Source of the DNA: Faecalibacillus faecis
Lineage (GTDB): Bacteria > Bacillota_I > Bacilli_A > Erysipelotrichales > Coprobacillaceae
Length of the DNA stretch: 63,114 bases
Direction of reading: 5' to 3'
Assembly: GCF_003024675.1 (NCBI RefSeq)
Contig: NZ_PYLP01000013.1
Location: 1-63,114, forward strand
The notes under the pieces were generated by a model. That model was not told the DNA's origin. It made no database searches and worked only from the letters and a program-made list of their open reading frames with translations. The translations under genes were made by a program, and so were the position numbers. Positions 25,741 through 33,776 of this stretch are shown here, piece by piece (the first letter of the stretch is position 1; every line of letters starts with the position of its first letter).

Positions 25741-26392
25741 ATTTAAAACGATTGTAGAAATTGAATCACAAAAAGAATATTATCAAAAATTACATAAAAT
25801 TATTGATCAAGAATATCAAACAAAAACAATTTATCCACCAAAACAACAGATTTTTAGAGCATTAAATCTTTGCAATTTTGATGACGTCAAAGTTGTGATT
25901 TTAGGACAAGATCCTTATCATGAACCTCATCAAGCTAATGGACTTGCTTTTTCTGTTACCAAAGATGTGCGTATTCCGCCAAGTCTTGTCAATATTTATA
26001 AAGAGATTCATGATGATTTAGGATTGCCTATTCCAAATCATGGTGATTTGACATATTGGGCAAAACAAGGTGTTTTATTACTTAACAATGTTTTAACGGT
26101 AGAAAAAGGAAAAGCAAATTCACATAAAGGACTTGGTTGGGAAACCTTTACTTTAAATGTCGTGCATTATTTAAATGAAAGAGAAAAACCACTGGTCTTT
26201 ATTCTTTGGGGAAAGAATGCGATTGAAAAGAAAAAATACATTGATTCAAGACATCTTGTTTTAACAAGCGTTCATCCTTCTCCGTTATCGGCTTATCGTG
26301 GTTTCTTTGGTTCACGTCCTTTTTCTAAAACAAATGAGTTTTTAATTAAAAATGGGATGACACCAATTGATTGGAGTATCCCTAATGTTTAA
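25733..26392 (+). CDS. ung: uracil-DNA glycosylase
   Basis: 219-residue family 1 UDG. The catalytic water-activating Asp60 is in VVILGQDPYHEPHQANGLAF, and the DNA-intercalating/His loop is SVHPSPLSAYRGFFGSRPF. It removes uracil from DNA to start base-excision repair. Length matches the family. It lies between an HAD gene and folC with overlaps on both sides. Confidence 0.97.
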   Translation: MNRFKTIVEIESQKEYYQKLHKIIDQEYQTKTIYPPKQQIFRALNLCNFDDVKVVILGQDPYHEPHQANGLAFSVTKDVRIPPSLVNIYKEIHDDLGLPIPNHGDLTYWAKQGVLLLNNVLTVEKGKANSHKGLGWETFTLNVVHYLNEREKPLVFILWGKNAIEKKKYIDSRHLVLTSVHPSPLSAYRGFFGSRPFSKTNEFLIKNGMTPIDWSIPNV

Positions 26393-27533
26393 GACAATTA
26401 AAGAAGCTTTATCTTTTATTGAATCACAAAGAGTAAAACGTTCTTTTGAAGACTTTCAAAAGATTGTAGATCGCTATCATTTTAATGTGAATTTAAAAAA
26501 TGTGATTCATGTTGCAGGAACAAATGGAAAAGGATCGACTGTAACTTTTATTAAAGACTTATTAATGACACAAGGTTATCATGTAGGAACTTTTACCTCA
26601 CCTTATATTATTAAACATAATGAAAGAATAGCGGTTGATGGAAAACCAATCAGTGATTTGGATTTATTAAGACTTATTAATCAACTTTATCCAATCATAG
26701 AAAAAGAACATCTTTCAATGTTTGAAATAGATACCCTTATTATGCTTTCTTATTTCAATGAGCTTGATTTAGATTATCATGTTATTGAATGTGGAATAGG
26801 TGGACTTAATGATAAAACGAATGTAATTCAAAGCAAGATTGCGGTAATCACAAATATTGGCTATGATCATCAATTTATGTTAGGAAATACCCTATTAGAC
26901 ATAGCTTGTCATAAAGCAGGAATTATCAAAGAAAGAGTTCCTTTATTTACAACAGAGAAAAATCAAGAGATTTTAACTTATTTTCAAAAAGTGTGTAAAG
27001 AAAAACAAAGTACTTTTTATCATGTAGAAATTCCGGATAGTCATCACTATCCTTATCCTATTTCTTTTAAAGAAAATGATTATCTTCTTTACTTACCATC
27101 TTATCAAGTGGATAATCTTTTACTTGCTTTACATGTTGTTTCTTCTTTAATAGAGTTAAAAAGAGGAGATATTGAAAGCGTTATTGAGCATTTTATATGG
27201 CCTTGTCGTTTTGAACGATTTGGTTCTCTTTATTTAGATGGCGCACATAATATTAATGGTATTATGGCTCTGATTCAAACAATTAAGGAAAGAAATTTAG
27301 AAGATGTAGGGATCGTTTTTAGTTCTTTAATAGATAAAGATGGAACGAAAATGTTGGAGTTATTAAAGAATTATGATGTAATGCTTGCTGATTTTGAAGA
27401 TGAAAGAAGTCAAGGAGGACATATTTCTTATCAAGAAGCAATTTCAATAATGAAAGAAAAACATAAAAATGTTGTTGTGACAGGATCACTTCATTTTGTT
27501 TCAACAGTTCGTCAATATGTAATAAGTGCGTAA
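26385..27533 (+). CDS. folC: bifunctional dihydrofolate/folylpolyglutamate synthase
   Basis: 382 residues from ATG 26385, with GGAG eight bases upstream inside ung. The P-loop is VAGTNGKGSTVTF; the substrate-loop text GTFTSPYIIKHNERI and the Mur-ligase type C-terminal domain (LDGAHNINGIMAL) are present. It adds glutamate to dihydropteroate or folates in the cytoplasm. It shares a bidirectional terminator with the convergent gerQ. Confidence 0.95.
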   Translation: MFKTIKEALSFIESQRVKRSFEDFQKIVDRYHFNVNLKNVIHVAGTNGKGSTVTFIKDLLMTQGYHVGTFTSPYIIKHNERIAVDGKPISDLDLLRLINQLYPIIEKEHLSMFEIDTLIMLSYFNELDLDYHVIECGIGGLNDKTNVIQSKIAVITNIGYDHQFMLGNTLLDIACHKAGIIKERVPLFTTEKNQEILTYFQKVCKEKQSTFYHVEIPDSHHYPYPISFKENDYLLYLPSYQVDNLLLALHVVSSLIELKRGDIESVIEHFIWPCRFERFGSLYLDGAHNINGIMALIQTIKERNLEDVGIVFSSLIDKDGTKMLELLKNYDVMLADFEDERSQGGHISYQEAISIMKEKHKNVVVTGSLHFVSTVRQYVISA

Positions 27534-27546
27534 GCACTTATTTTAC
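27521..27546. terminator. shared terminator between folC and gerQ
   Basis: Perfect 9-bp stem AATAAGTGC/GCACTTATT (27521-27529, 27534-27542) with loop GTAA. T-rich sequence follows on the plus side and the stem reaches the gerQ stop on the other strand. Confidence 0.75.
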
Positions 27547-27870
27547 TTTATGTTGATAATCTAAAGGTTCACCAAATTCGGCCCAAAGTAAGTAGACAAG
27601 AAGCAACATAATTGTTTGTCCCGTTTCAGTTACAATAATAAAATGATCCCTTCCTGCTTGTTGAATGGTTCCAGTATAGATTTTATCATTCCATGCTTTA
27701 GAACCTGTATAACTAAAATAAAAAGTTCCTTTTTTACCAACATTAACTCTTAAAATATTTTCGACATAAGTTTGTTCAGCAGGTTGAGCAGGTGGCGTGG
27801 GTGTTTCTTGTCGAGTTGGCATTTCTTCCTCTTTAACTAGATAAGGATTTAAGTCATCAAAATAATCCAT
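27538..27870 (-). CDS. gerQ: spore coat protein GerQ
   Basis: 110 residues. The N-terminal third is acidic and Pro/Gln-rich (TRQETPTPPAQPAEQ), the likely transglutaminase-accessible region; the core YVENILRVNVGKKGTFYFSY, then AGRDHFIIV, is the GerQ signature. GerQ localises CwlJ in the Bacillus spore coat. It lies 9 bp downstream of cwlJ, the same pairing as in Bacillus. The AGGAGG site is clear. Confidence 0.88.
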   Translation of the reverse strand: MDYFDDLNPYLVKEEEMPTRQETPTPPAQPAEQTYVENILRVNVGKKGTFYFSYTGSKAWNDKIYTGTIQQAGRDHFIIVTETGQTIMLLLVYLLWAEFGEPLDYQHKVK

Positions 27871-27879
27871 AGAAGCCTC

Positions 27880-28299
27880 CTATAAATCACAATTATCTTT
27901 TAAACCTAGATTGTAAAAACAATGTTTTTTATATCTTCCTGAAAATCTTCCAAAGAAGGTTTCAGGACACTCAACATTGGTTCCAGGATTTTTAAACCAT
28001 AAGGCGTTCGTGGCAGGTTCATTTCGATAGCCATTGATACAACGTAAGGCAATGGCTTTTTCACTTTGGTTAACGGGTTCATTAAAAAGGGGTTGTCCTA
28101 CGCCAGCAAATTGATTTGTTTGATAAATTACTTCACTTAACGTTCTTACGTTTCTAAAAATATCACAATTTGCGACAACACGATTGACAACGACATTTCC
28201 TACAAGTAACATCCCTTCTTCGCCCTCCCCTAAAGCTTCAGATTTTATCAATCTCGCTAAAAGTTCGACTTCTTTTTCGGTATATGAAATTCTAGCCAT
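27880..28299 (-). CDS. cwlJ: spore cortex-lytic enzyme CwlJ (SleB/Hydrolase_2 family)
   Basis: 139 residues consisting of the catalytic domain only, as in CwlJ (no signal peptide or peptidoglycan-binding domain, unlike SleB). The likely catalytic Glu is in LIKSEALGEGEEG; GNVVVNRV, YQTNQF, and NALWFKNP are family positions. CwlJ breaks down cortex during germination and needs GerQ. A GAGGTG site precedes the ATG. A possible sporulation-sigma -10 (CATAAATTA on the minus strand, 28315-28323) is noted upstream. Confidence 0.9.
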   Translation of the reverse strand: MARISYTEKEVELLARLIKSEALGEGEEGMLLVGNVVVNRVVANCDIFRNVRTLSEVIYQTNQFAGVGQPLFNEPVNQSEKAIALRCINGYRNEPATNALWFKNPGTNVECPETFFGRFSGRYKKHCFYNLGLKDNCDL

Positions 28300-28450
28300 G
28301 TTTTCACCTCAAAATAATTTATGATAATTCTTTCAATTTATGCTTAAAAAGGAGTACAATTAAATTAGCCTAAAAATTTAGTCTATATTTATGAAAATCT
28401 TTAATAATTCCGTGAATTATATAGGAATTTATGATAAGATAATTATATAG

Positions 28451-28467
28451 ATTAAAGCGCTTACATT
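28451..28467 (+). promoter_or_regulatory. cre-like CcpA site before glgC
   Basis: ATTAAAGCGCTTACATT matches the cre consensus WTGNAARCGNWWWCAWW at every position but one (T for G). It lies just downstream of a candidate -10 (GATAAT, 28438-28443) and 22 bp before the glgC start, where CcpA binding would block transcription. Carbon control of glycogen synthesis is the inference. Confidence 0.65.
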
Positions 28468-28488
28468 TTTGTATAGGAGGAGTTAAAA

Positions 28489-29616
28489 ATGGGAAAAGAA
28501 ATTGTCGCTATGATTTTAGCTGGAGGGCGTGGAACACGTTTAAAAGAACTAACAGCAAAAGTCGCAAAACCGGCAGTTCACTTTGGGGGAAAATATAGAA
28601 TTATTGACTTCCCTCTTAGTAACTGTGCAAATTCAGGAATTGATATTGTAGGTGTACTTACACAATATGAATCTGTATTACTTGGAACTTATGTAGGAGC
28701 AGGTACAAAATGGGGATTGGATGGAGCAAACTCACTTGCTGCAATCTTACCTGCACGTGAAAGAGATGAAGTTGGAGCTACATGGTATGCTGGTACTGCC
28801 GATGCCATCTATCAAAACTTAGATTTCTTAGATCGCTATGACCCAGAATATGTGTTAATTTTATCAGGAGACCATATTTATAAAATGGAATATGATCAAA
28901 TGTTAGAAGCACATAAACAACGTGGTGCAGATGCTACTATTGCAGTATTAAATGTATCACTTAAAGAAGCAAGTCGTTTTGGTATTATGAATGCTCATGA
29001 TGATGGAACTATCTATGAATTCGAAGAAAAACCAGAACATCCAAAATCAACTTTAGCATCAATGGGTATTTATATCTTTACTTACAAACAATTACGTAAA
29101 TACTTAGTTGCTGATGCAAAAGATAAAGATAGTAAACATGACTTTGGTATGAATATCATCCCAGCAATGTTGAATGACAATAAAAAACTTTATGCTTGGG
29201 AATTTGATGGATATTGGAAAGATGTTGGTACTGTAGATAGTTTATGGGAAGCAAACATGGACTTACTTAAAGACAAAGATTTAGATTTATATAATATCAA
29301 AAAAGATTGGAAAATCTATACTGAAGATACTTTAGGAAAACCTCAAATTATCGGTGAAAAGGCTGATGTTAAAAATTCTCTTGTAACTCAAGGGTGTATG
29401 GTAAATGGAACAGTAGAAGGATCTGTTTTATTTAATAATGTCAATGTTGGTGAAGGAGCAAAAGTTGTTGATTCTGTATTAATGCCAGGTGTTCTTGTAG
29501 AAGAAGGTGCAGAAATATATAAAGCCATTATTGATGAAAATGTAGTTGTTAAAGCTGGTACTGTCATTAATTCAGAAGCTAAAGAAGTTGAATTAGTGAG
29601 CGATAATAGTAGATAG
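28489..29616 (+). CDS. glgC: glucose-1-phosphate adenylyltransferase, catalytic subunit
   Basis: 375 residues. The nucleotide loop LAGGRGTRLKELT, the glucose-phosphate site FEEKPEHPKS and the C-terminal left-handed beta-helix (hexapeptide repeats, about 290-365) are present. It makes ADP-glucose from glucose 1-phosphate and ATP, the first committed step of glycogen synthesis. Strong AGGAGG site. First gene of glgC-glgD-glgA behind a cre-like site. Confidence 0.96.
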   Translation: MGKEIVAMILAGGRGTRLKELTAKVAKPAVHFGGKYRIIDFPLSNCANSGIDIVGVLTQYESVLLGTYVGAGTKWGLDGANSLAAILPARERDEVGATWYAGTADAIYQNLDFLDRYDPEYVLILSGDHIYKMEYDQMLEAHKQRGADATIAVLNVSLKEASRFGIMNAHDDGTIYEFEEKPEHPKSTLASMGIYIFTYKQLRKYLVADAKDKDSKHDFGMNIIPAMLNDNKKLYAWEFDGYWKDVGTVDSLWEANMDLLKDKDLDLYNIKKDWKIYTEDTLGKPQIIGEKADVKNSLVTQGCMVNGTVEGSVLFNNVNVGEGAKVVDSVLMPGVLVEEGAEIYKAIIDENVVVKAGTVINSEAKEVELVSDNSR

Positions 29617-29630
29617 AGGGGGAAGTAAAG

Positions 29631-30743
29631 ATGGCAAAAGTTATTGGTTTAGTAAACTTACATTCAGATATAGAATTTGCAGGATTGACAGAAAGAAGAC
29701 CAGTGGCCTCTGTAAGCTTCCTTGGTCGTTATGGAATTATTGACTTTGTTTTATCAAATATGTCAAATTCAAAAATTGATGCAGTAGGGGTTATGATTCA
29801 ACAAAAACCTCGTTCATTATTTAAACATTTAGGAAATGGTAATTCATGGAACTTCAACCAAAAAGCTGGGGGTGTTTCATTACTTTATAATGAAAAATAT
29901 GCTAACGATCCTAAATACAATCATGATATCAACAATTTAGTTGAAAATATTCATTTCTTAGAAACAAGTAATTCAGACTATGTAGTAATTGCTCCAGCGC
30001 ATATTATTACAACAATGGATTACAATGATGTTATCACAGCTCATGAAAAATCAGGAGCATCTATTACAATGGTTTATCGTAAAGCAAAAGATGCTGATGT
30101 TGCTTGGGTTGGTTGTGATGTTTTAGACATCGATAAAGATGGTTTATTAACTGGTAAAACAATTAATAAAGGAACAAGAAAAAGACAAAATATTTCATTA
30201 GAAACTTATGTCATTAATACAAAAGAGTTATTAGAAATCATGAAAAAAGCACATAAGATTTCTGCATTCTATGATTTAAAAGATATTTTAGGATATTTAT
30301 GTGACGAAAAACAAATTCACACTTATGAATACAAAGGATATGCACGTTGTTTAGATTCTACAGCTGCTTATTTCAAATATTCACTAGAAATGTTGGATAT
30401 CGATATTTCTTCACGCGTCTTTAAATCAAATTGGCCAATTTATACAAATACAAATGATACACCACCAACTAAATACTTAGAAAATGCAAAAGTGAAAAAA
30501 TCATTCGTTGCTAATGGTACAGTTATTGATGGTACAATTGAAAATAGTATTATTGGTCGTGAAGTTATTATTGGAAAAGGTGCAGTTATCAAAAACTGTG
30601 TTATTTTCTCAGGGTCTAAGATTGCGCCAAATGCAGTATTAGAAAACGTTATTATTGATAAACGTGCAAAAGTTGAAAAAAAATTAGAATTAAAAGGAAC
30701 AGAAAATAATCCACTTTACATTAAAGAAGGAGATCGTGTTTAA
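29631..30743 (+). CDS. glgD: GlgD, non-catalytic paralogue of ADP-glucose pyrophosphorylase
   Basis: 370 residues, homologous to GlgC over its length but without the GGRGTRL nucleotide loop (NLHSDIEFAGLTERRPVASV at that place). The beta-helix domain is kept. In Firmicutes GlgD pairs with GlgC and raises its activity. It follows glgC by 14 bp with GAGGGGGAAG and overlaps glgA by one base. Confidence 0.94.
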   Translation: MAKVIGLVNLHSDIEFAGLTERRPVASVSFLGRYGIIDFVLSNMSNSKIDAVGVMIQQKPRSLFKHLGNGNSWNFNQKAGGVSLLYNEKYANDPKYNHDINNLVENIHFLETSNSDYVVIAPAHIITTMDYNDVITAHEKSGASITMVYRKAKDADVAWVGCDVLDIDKDGLLTGKTINKGTRKRQNISLETYVINTKELLEIMKKAHKISAFYDLKDILGYLCDEKQIHTYEYKGYARCLDSTAAYFKYSLEMLDIDISSRVFKSNWPIYTNTNDTPPTKYLENAKVKKSFVANGTVIDGTIENSIIGREVIIGKGAVIKNCVIFSGSKIAPNAVLENVIIDKRAKVEKKLELKGTENNPLYIKEGDRV

Positions 30744-32170
30744 TGAGAGTTATGTATGTTGCCAGTGAAGCTACTCCTTTTATTAAATCCGGTGGCTTAG
30801 CTGACGTTATTGGTTCATTACCAAAGGAAACAGCAAAGAAAGATGTTGAAAGTATTGTTGTTATTCCTAAATACCAAGATATGAAATTTGTTGATCAAAT
30901 TGAATACGTAACAAATTTTGATATCTATATGGGATGGCGTAAACGTTATTGTGGTATTTTCAAAGCTGAAGTTGATGGTGTCACTTTCTACTTCATTGAT
31001 AATGAACAATATTTTGGTAGACCTGGTTTATATGGATACGATGATGATTATGAAAGATTTGCTTTCTTTGATTTTGCAGTCTTAGAATTAATTAGTCATT
31101 TAAATATTAAACCTGATGTTTTACAATTAAATGATTGGCAAACAGCAATGATTGCGATGCTTTATAAGGAAAGATATTGTTATTATGATTATTATCAAAA
31201 TATTAAACTTGTATTCACAATTCACAATATTTTATACCAAGGTAAAGCTGATCCACATATTTTAGAAGAGTTTTTCGCACTTGATAGCTATCTTTATTAT
31301 AACGGTAACTGTCGTAATGATGGATGTTTAAATATGATGAAAGCGGCAATTTTCTATAGTGATGTTATTACGACAGTTTCCCCTACTTATGCAAGGGAAA
31401 TATTGACAGATCAATATGGTGAAGGTTTACAATCGATTCTTGAAATGAGAAAACATGATCTTTATGGTATTTTAAATGGTGTTGATTATGATGTGATCAA
31501 TCCAAGTAAAGATCAAACAATTGTGAAAAAATATTCACCACGTTCTGTAAAAACAGGTAAATTAGAAAATAAACTTGCTTTACAAAGACAAGTTGGATTA
31601 CCTGAAGATTCTAAAGTTGCTTTAATCGGTATTGTTACAAGACTTACAGAACAAAAAGGACTTGATTTGATTATTAATCAATTTGAAGCAATGTGTCAAA
31701 GACGAGTTCAAATTATTATCTTAGGATCAGGAGATCGTATGTATGAAGATGCTTTAAAAGGTGTTGCTTGGGAACACAAAGATAAAGTTTCTTTCCAATG
31801 TAAATATGACTTTGTTTTATCAAATCGTATTTATGCTGGATGCGACATGTTCTTAATGCCTTCACTGTTTGAACCATGTGGTTTATCACAAATGATGTCA
31901 TTAAAATATGGAACAATTCCTATTGTAAGAGAAACAGGTGGCTTGGCTGACAGTGTTCAACCATATAATGAATTTGAAGGAACAGGAACAGGATTTAGTT
32001 TCTATAACTACAATGCTCATGAAATGATGGATACAATAGATTATGCATTGCATACATTCTATGATTGCCCAGAAGCATGGGATGCCATGGTTCAAAGAGC
32101 AATGGCAGAAAAACTTGATTGGGATGCTAGTGCAGAACAATATATTCGTTTATTTGCTTCGTTGCTTTAA
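30743..32170 (+). CDS. glgA: glycogen synthase (ADP-glucose type)
   Basis: 475-residue GT5 enzyme. The N-terminal KSGGLADVIGSLPKE motif binds ADP-glucose, the C-terminal GT-B half has PSLFEPCGLSQMMSLKYGTIP and RETGGLADSV. It extends the alpha-1,4 chain. It ends the operon; branching enzyme and phosphorylase genes are not in the window. Confidence 0.96.
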   Translation: MRVMYVASEATPFIKSGGLADVIGSLPKETAKKDVESIVVIPKYQDMKFVDQIEYVTNFDIYMGWRKRYCGIFKAEVDGVTFYFIDNEQYFGRPGLYGYDDDYERFAFFDFAVLELISHLNIKPDVLQLNDWQTAMIAMLYKERYCYYDYYQNIKLVFTIHNILYQGKADPHILEEFFALDSYLYYNGNCRNDGCLNMMKAAIFYSDVITTVSPTYAREILTDQYGEGLQSILEMRKHDLYGILNGVDYDVINPSKDQTIVKKYSPRSVKTGKLENKLALQRQVGLPEDSKVALIGIVTRLTEQKGLDLIINQFEAMCQRRVQIIILGSGDRMYEDALKGVAWEHKDKVSFQCKYDFVLSNRIYAGCDMFLMPSLFEPCGLSQMMSLKYGTIPIVRETGGLADSVQPYNEFEGTGTGFSFYNYNAHEMMDTIDYALHTFYDCPEAWDAMVQRAMAEKLDWDASAEQYIRLFASLL

Positions 32171-32173
32171 GAT

Positions 32174-32204
32174 AAAAAGTGTCGGTAAAACCGATACTTT
32201 TTTC
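32174..32204 (+). terminator. terminator of the glg operon
   Basis: A 12-bp stem with one G-T wobble (32174-32185, 32191-32202) and TTTTTT tail. Confidence 0.85.
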
Positions 32205-32258
32205 TTGAATGAAAATCAATAATAAGCTATGATACATGTAAAATATAAGGAGGCATTT

Positions 32259-32899
32259 ATGAAAAAAATAAAAGAGGATTTACATTAGTGGAAATTATTG
32301 TTGTACTTGTCATACTTGCTATCCTTGCAGCCATAGCCGTTCCAACAACGTTTGGTTATGTAGATGAAAAGAAGTGAGAGAACTAGCAAAGTTAAGAGAA
32401 TCGTTAATTGCATCACAGGTGACATTTGTAAAATCAGCGGCTTTTGGTGAAATTGGGAAGGATGTCACCAATGAAACAGGTAGTACGAATTACTACCTTA
32501 CTGATAATCAAAATAAAAGTATTCAAAAATACTTAGATACAAAGCCTTATGTTTTGATTTATGGAATTGGTGCACCGAGTTATTATGGTGGAACCTCTAA
32601 AGAGGCAAGTAATGTTTACTGTATAATTTATCAAAAAGATAATAATAGTAAACCATGGTGCTACGATGAAAAAATGGTCACATCGATATTTGTGGAATAA
32701 AGATGGTGCAAAACCTGGTGAAGATGTAACACGTGCTATGTATACTATAGATGGATATAACAGAATGAGAAATGTAAAAGATAGCAAGAATGAAGATGCT
32801 CGTGTTGCAATGTGTTATGGTTATGTTTATGGTAACCTTTGTCAAAATAGTGGAAGTTATTCAGAAATATGGAATGTTATTAAAAAACTTAGTGAATAA
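32259..32899 (+). pseudogene. type IV prepilin/pseudopilin-like gene with three frameshifts
   Basis: An AAGGAGG site and ATG (32259) lead into A-run AAAAAAA; shifting there gives the class III signal KRGFTLVEIIVVLVILAIL, the hallmark of type IV pilins and ComGC-like proteins. A second shift at DEKK/VRELAKLRESL (about 32372) and a third in the A6 run at 32668-32673 (DEK/KWSHRYLWNKDGAK) are needed to read the whole gene to TAA 32897-32899. Each is explained by a one-base change in an A-rich run. As written, no functional pilin can be made. Confidence 0.8.
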
Positions 32900-32925
32900 G
32901 TCAGCTTATAAAGGCTGATTTTTTC
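32899..32925 (+). terminator. terminator after the prepilin pseudogene
   Basis: AGTCAGC (32899-32905) pairs with GCTGATT (32914-32920) and TTTTTC follows. Confidence 0.75.
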
Positions 32926-33002
32926 TTTTGGAACAAATTGGGCTTGGACTGGTGTTGTCAAAGGAGAAAAACTTGTGTAAAATGTTAAAAAGAGGTGATG
33001 AC

Positions 33003-33524
33003 ATGAAAAACATAATAAAAGTAATGATGGTATTTATTTGTGTTGTTTCATTAGTTGCTTGTGGGAAAAAGGATGAAACGGTTTCTACAAATAAAGATGG
33101 TACGTTATATGAAGCAGGGGTAGGTGTTTCGTTTTATTATCCTAATGATTTTCAATTATCCGAAACAGATAAAAGTGATGGAGTAATACGCTTTGTAAAG
33201 GAAAATCAAGTTTTGTTTTATAAAGTTGAAAAGAACGAGTATGATAATGATACAACTCAACTTTCAGAACTTTATAAAGGAGAATTAGAATCTTCAGGTG
33301 TTTCTTCTTTAGAAGTGAAGACACCGGCTTTAGAAAGTGGCTTAAAATGTTATGAGTATAAAGGAAATTATGTGGAAAATGGTTTGAAGTTTATTCATTT
33401 AGTGTATTTTGATGAGCAAAGTACCTATATTTATGGATATGAAGCGAACAGTAAAGATTTTAAAAAGAATTATAAGAGAATGATTGTTTATTTAGAGTCT
33501 TTTACGAAGACATCAGGATTGTAA
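33003..33524 (+). CDS. small secreted lipoprotein of unknown function
   Basis: 173 residues from ATG 33003 (AGAGGTGAT site); an earlier in-frame start lacks one. Signal peptide MKNIIKVMMVFICVVSLVAC with the lipobox LVAC (Cys20), then GKKDE. The body is a compact alpha/beta domain (GVSFYYPNDFQLSE, GLKCYEYKGNYVENGLKF, YIYGYEA) resembling PsbP/DUF1795-like folds of Firmicute lipoproteins, a loose resemblance. Location: outer face of the membrane. Function not known. Confidence 0.8.
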   Translation: MKNIIKVMMVFICVVSLVACGKKDETVSTNKDGTLYEAGVGVSFYYPNDFQLSETDKSDGVIRFVKENQVLFYKVEKNEYDNDTTQLSELYKGELESSGVSSLEVKTPALESGLKCYEYKGNYVENGLKFIHLVYFDEQSTYIYGYEANSKDFKKNYKRMIVYLESFTKTSGL

Positions 33525-33546
33525 AATTGTTATTTTGTGATAGAAT
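33519..33546 (+). promoter_or_regulatory. promoter of the cysS leader
   Basis: TTGTAA (33519-33524), 16-bp spacer, TAGAAT (33541-33546). It overlaps the lipoprotein stop codon and precedes the T-box leader by about 25 bases. Confidence 0.55.
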
Positions 33547-33570
33547 GAAGTCAATAAAAATAAATTATAG

Positions 33571-33760
33571 GTAAGAGAAGTATATAGAGGATATTTTTTA
33601 GAGAGGACATGAGGGTGGAAATTGTCTAAATGAATTTATAGAAATGCACTTACTTGAGTCTTTTGAAAAGAAAGAACGTTGATTGCGTTAAGATCGTCAT
33701 AAAGCATCATCTATCTGGTGGAAGAACACGTTAGTGTCTAGATAGTGAATGCTTTTTTTG
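33571..33760 (+). ncRNA. T-box riboswitch, cysteine specific
   Basis: The stem I elements AGAGAGGACATGAGGGTGGAA are visible at 33600-33620. The specifier loop GAAATGCACT holds the codon TGC (33645-33647), Cys, matching the downstream cysS. The antiterminator has CTGGTGGAAG at 33715-33724; TGGA in this bulge would pair with the tRNA end of a U73 tRNA, as tRNA-Cys has. The competing terminator pairs 33703-33716 with 33740-33753 and ends in TTTTTTT. Uncharged tRNA-Cys should stabilise antitermination and allow cysS expression. Confidence 0.9.
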
Positions 33761-33776
33761 TTAGAAGGAGGAGCTT

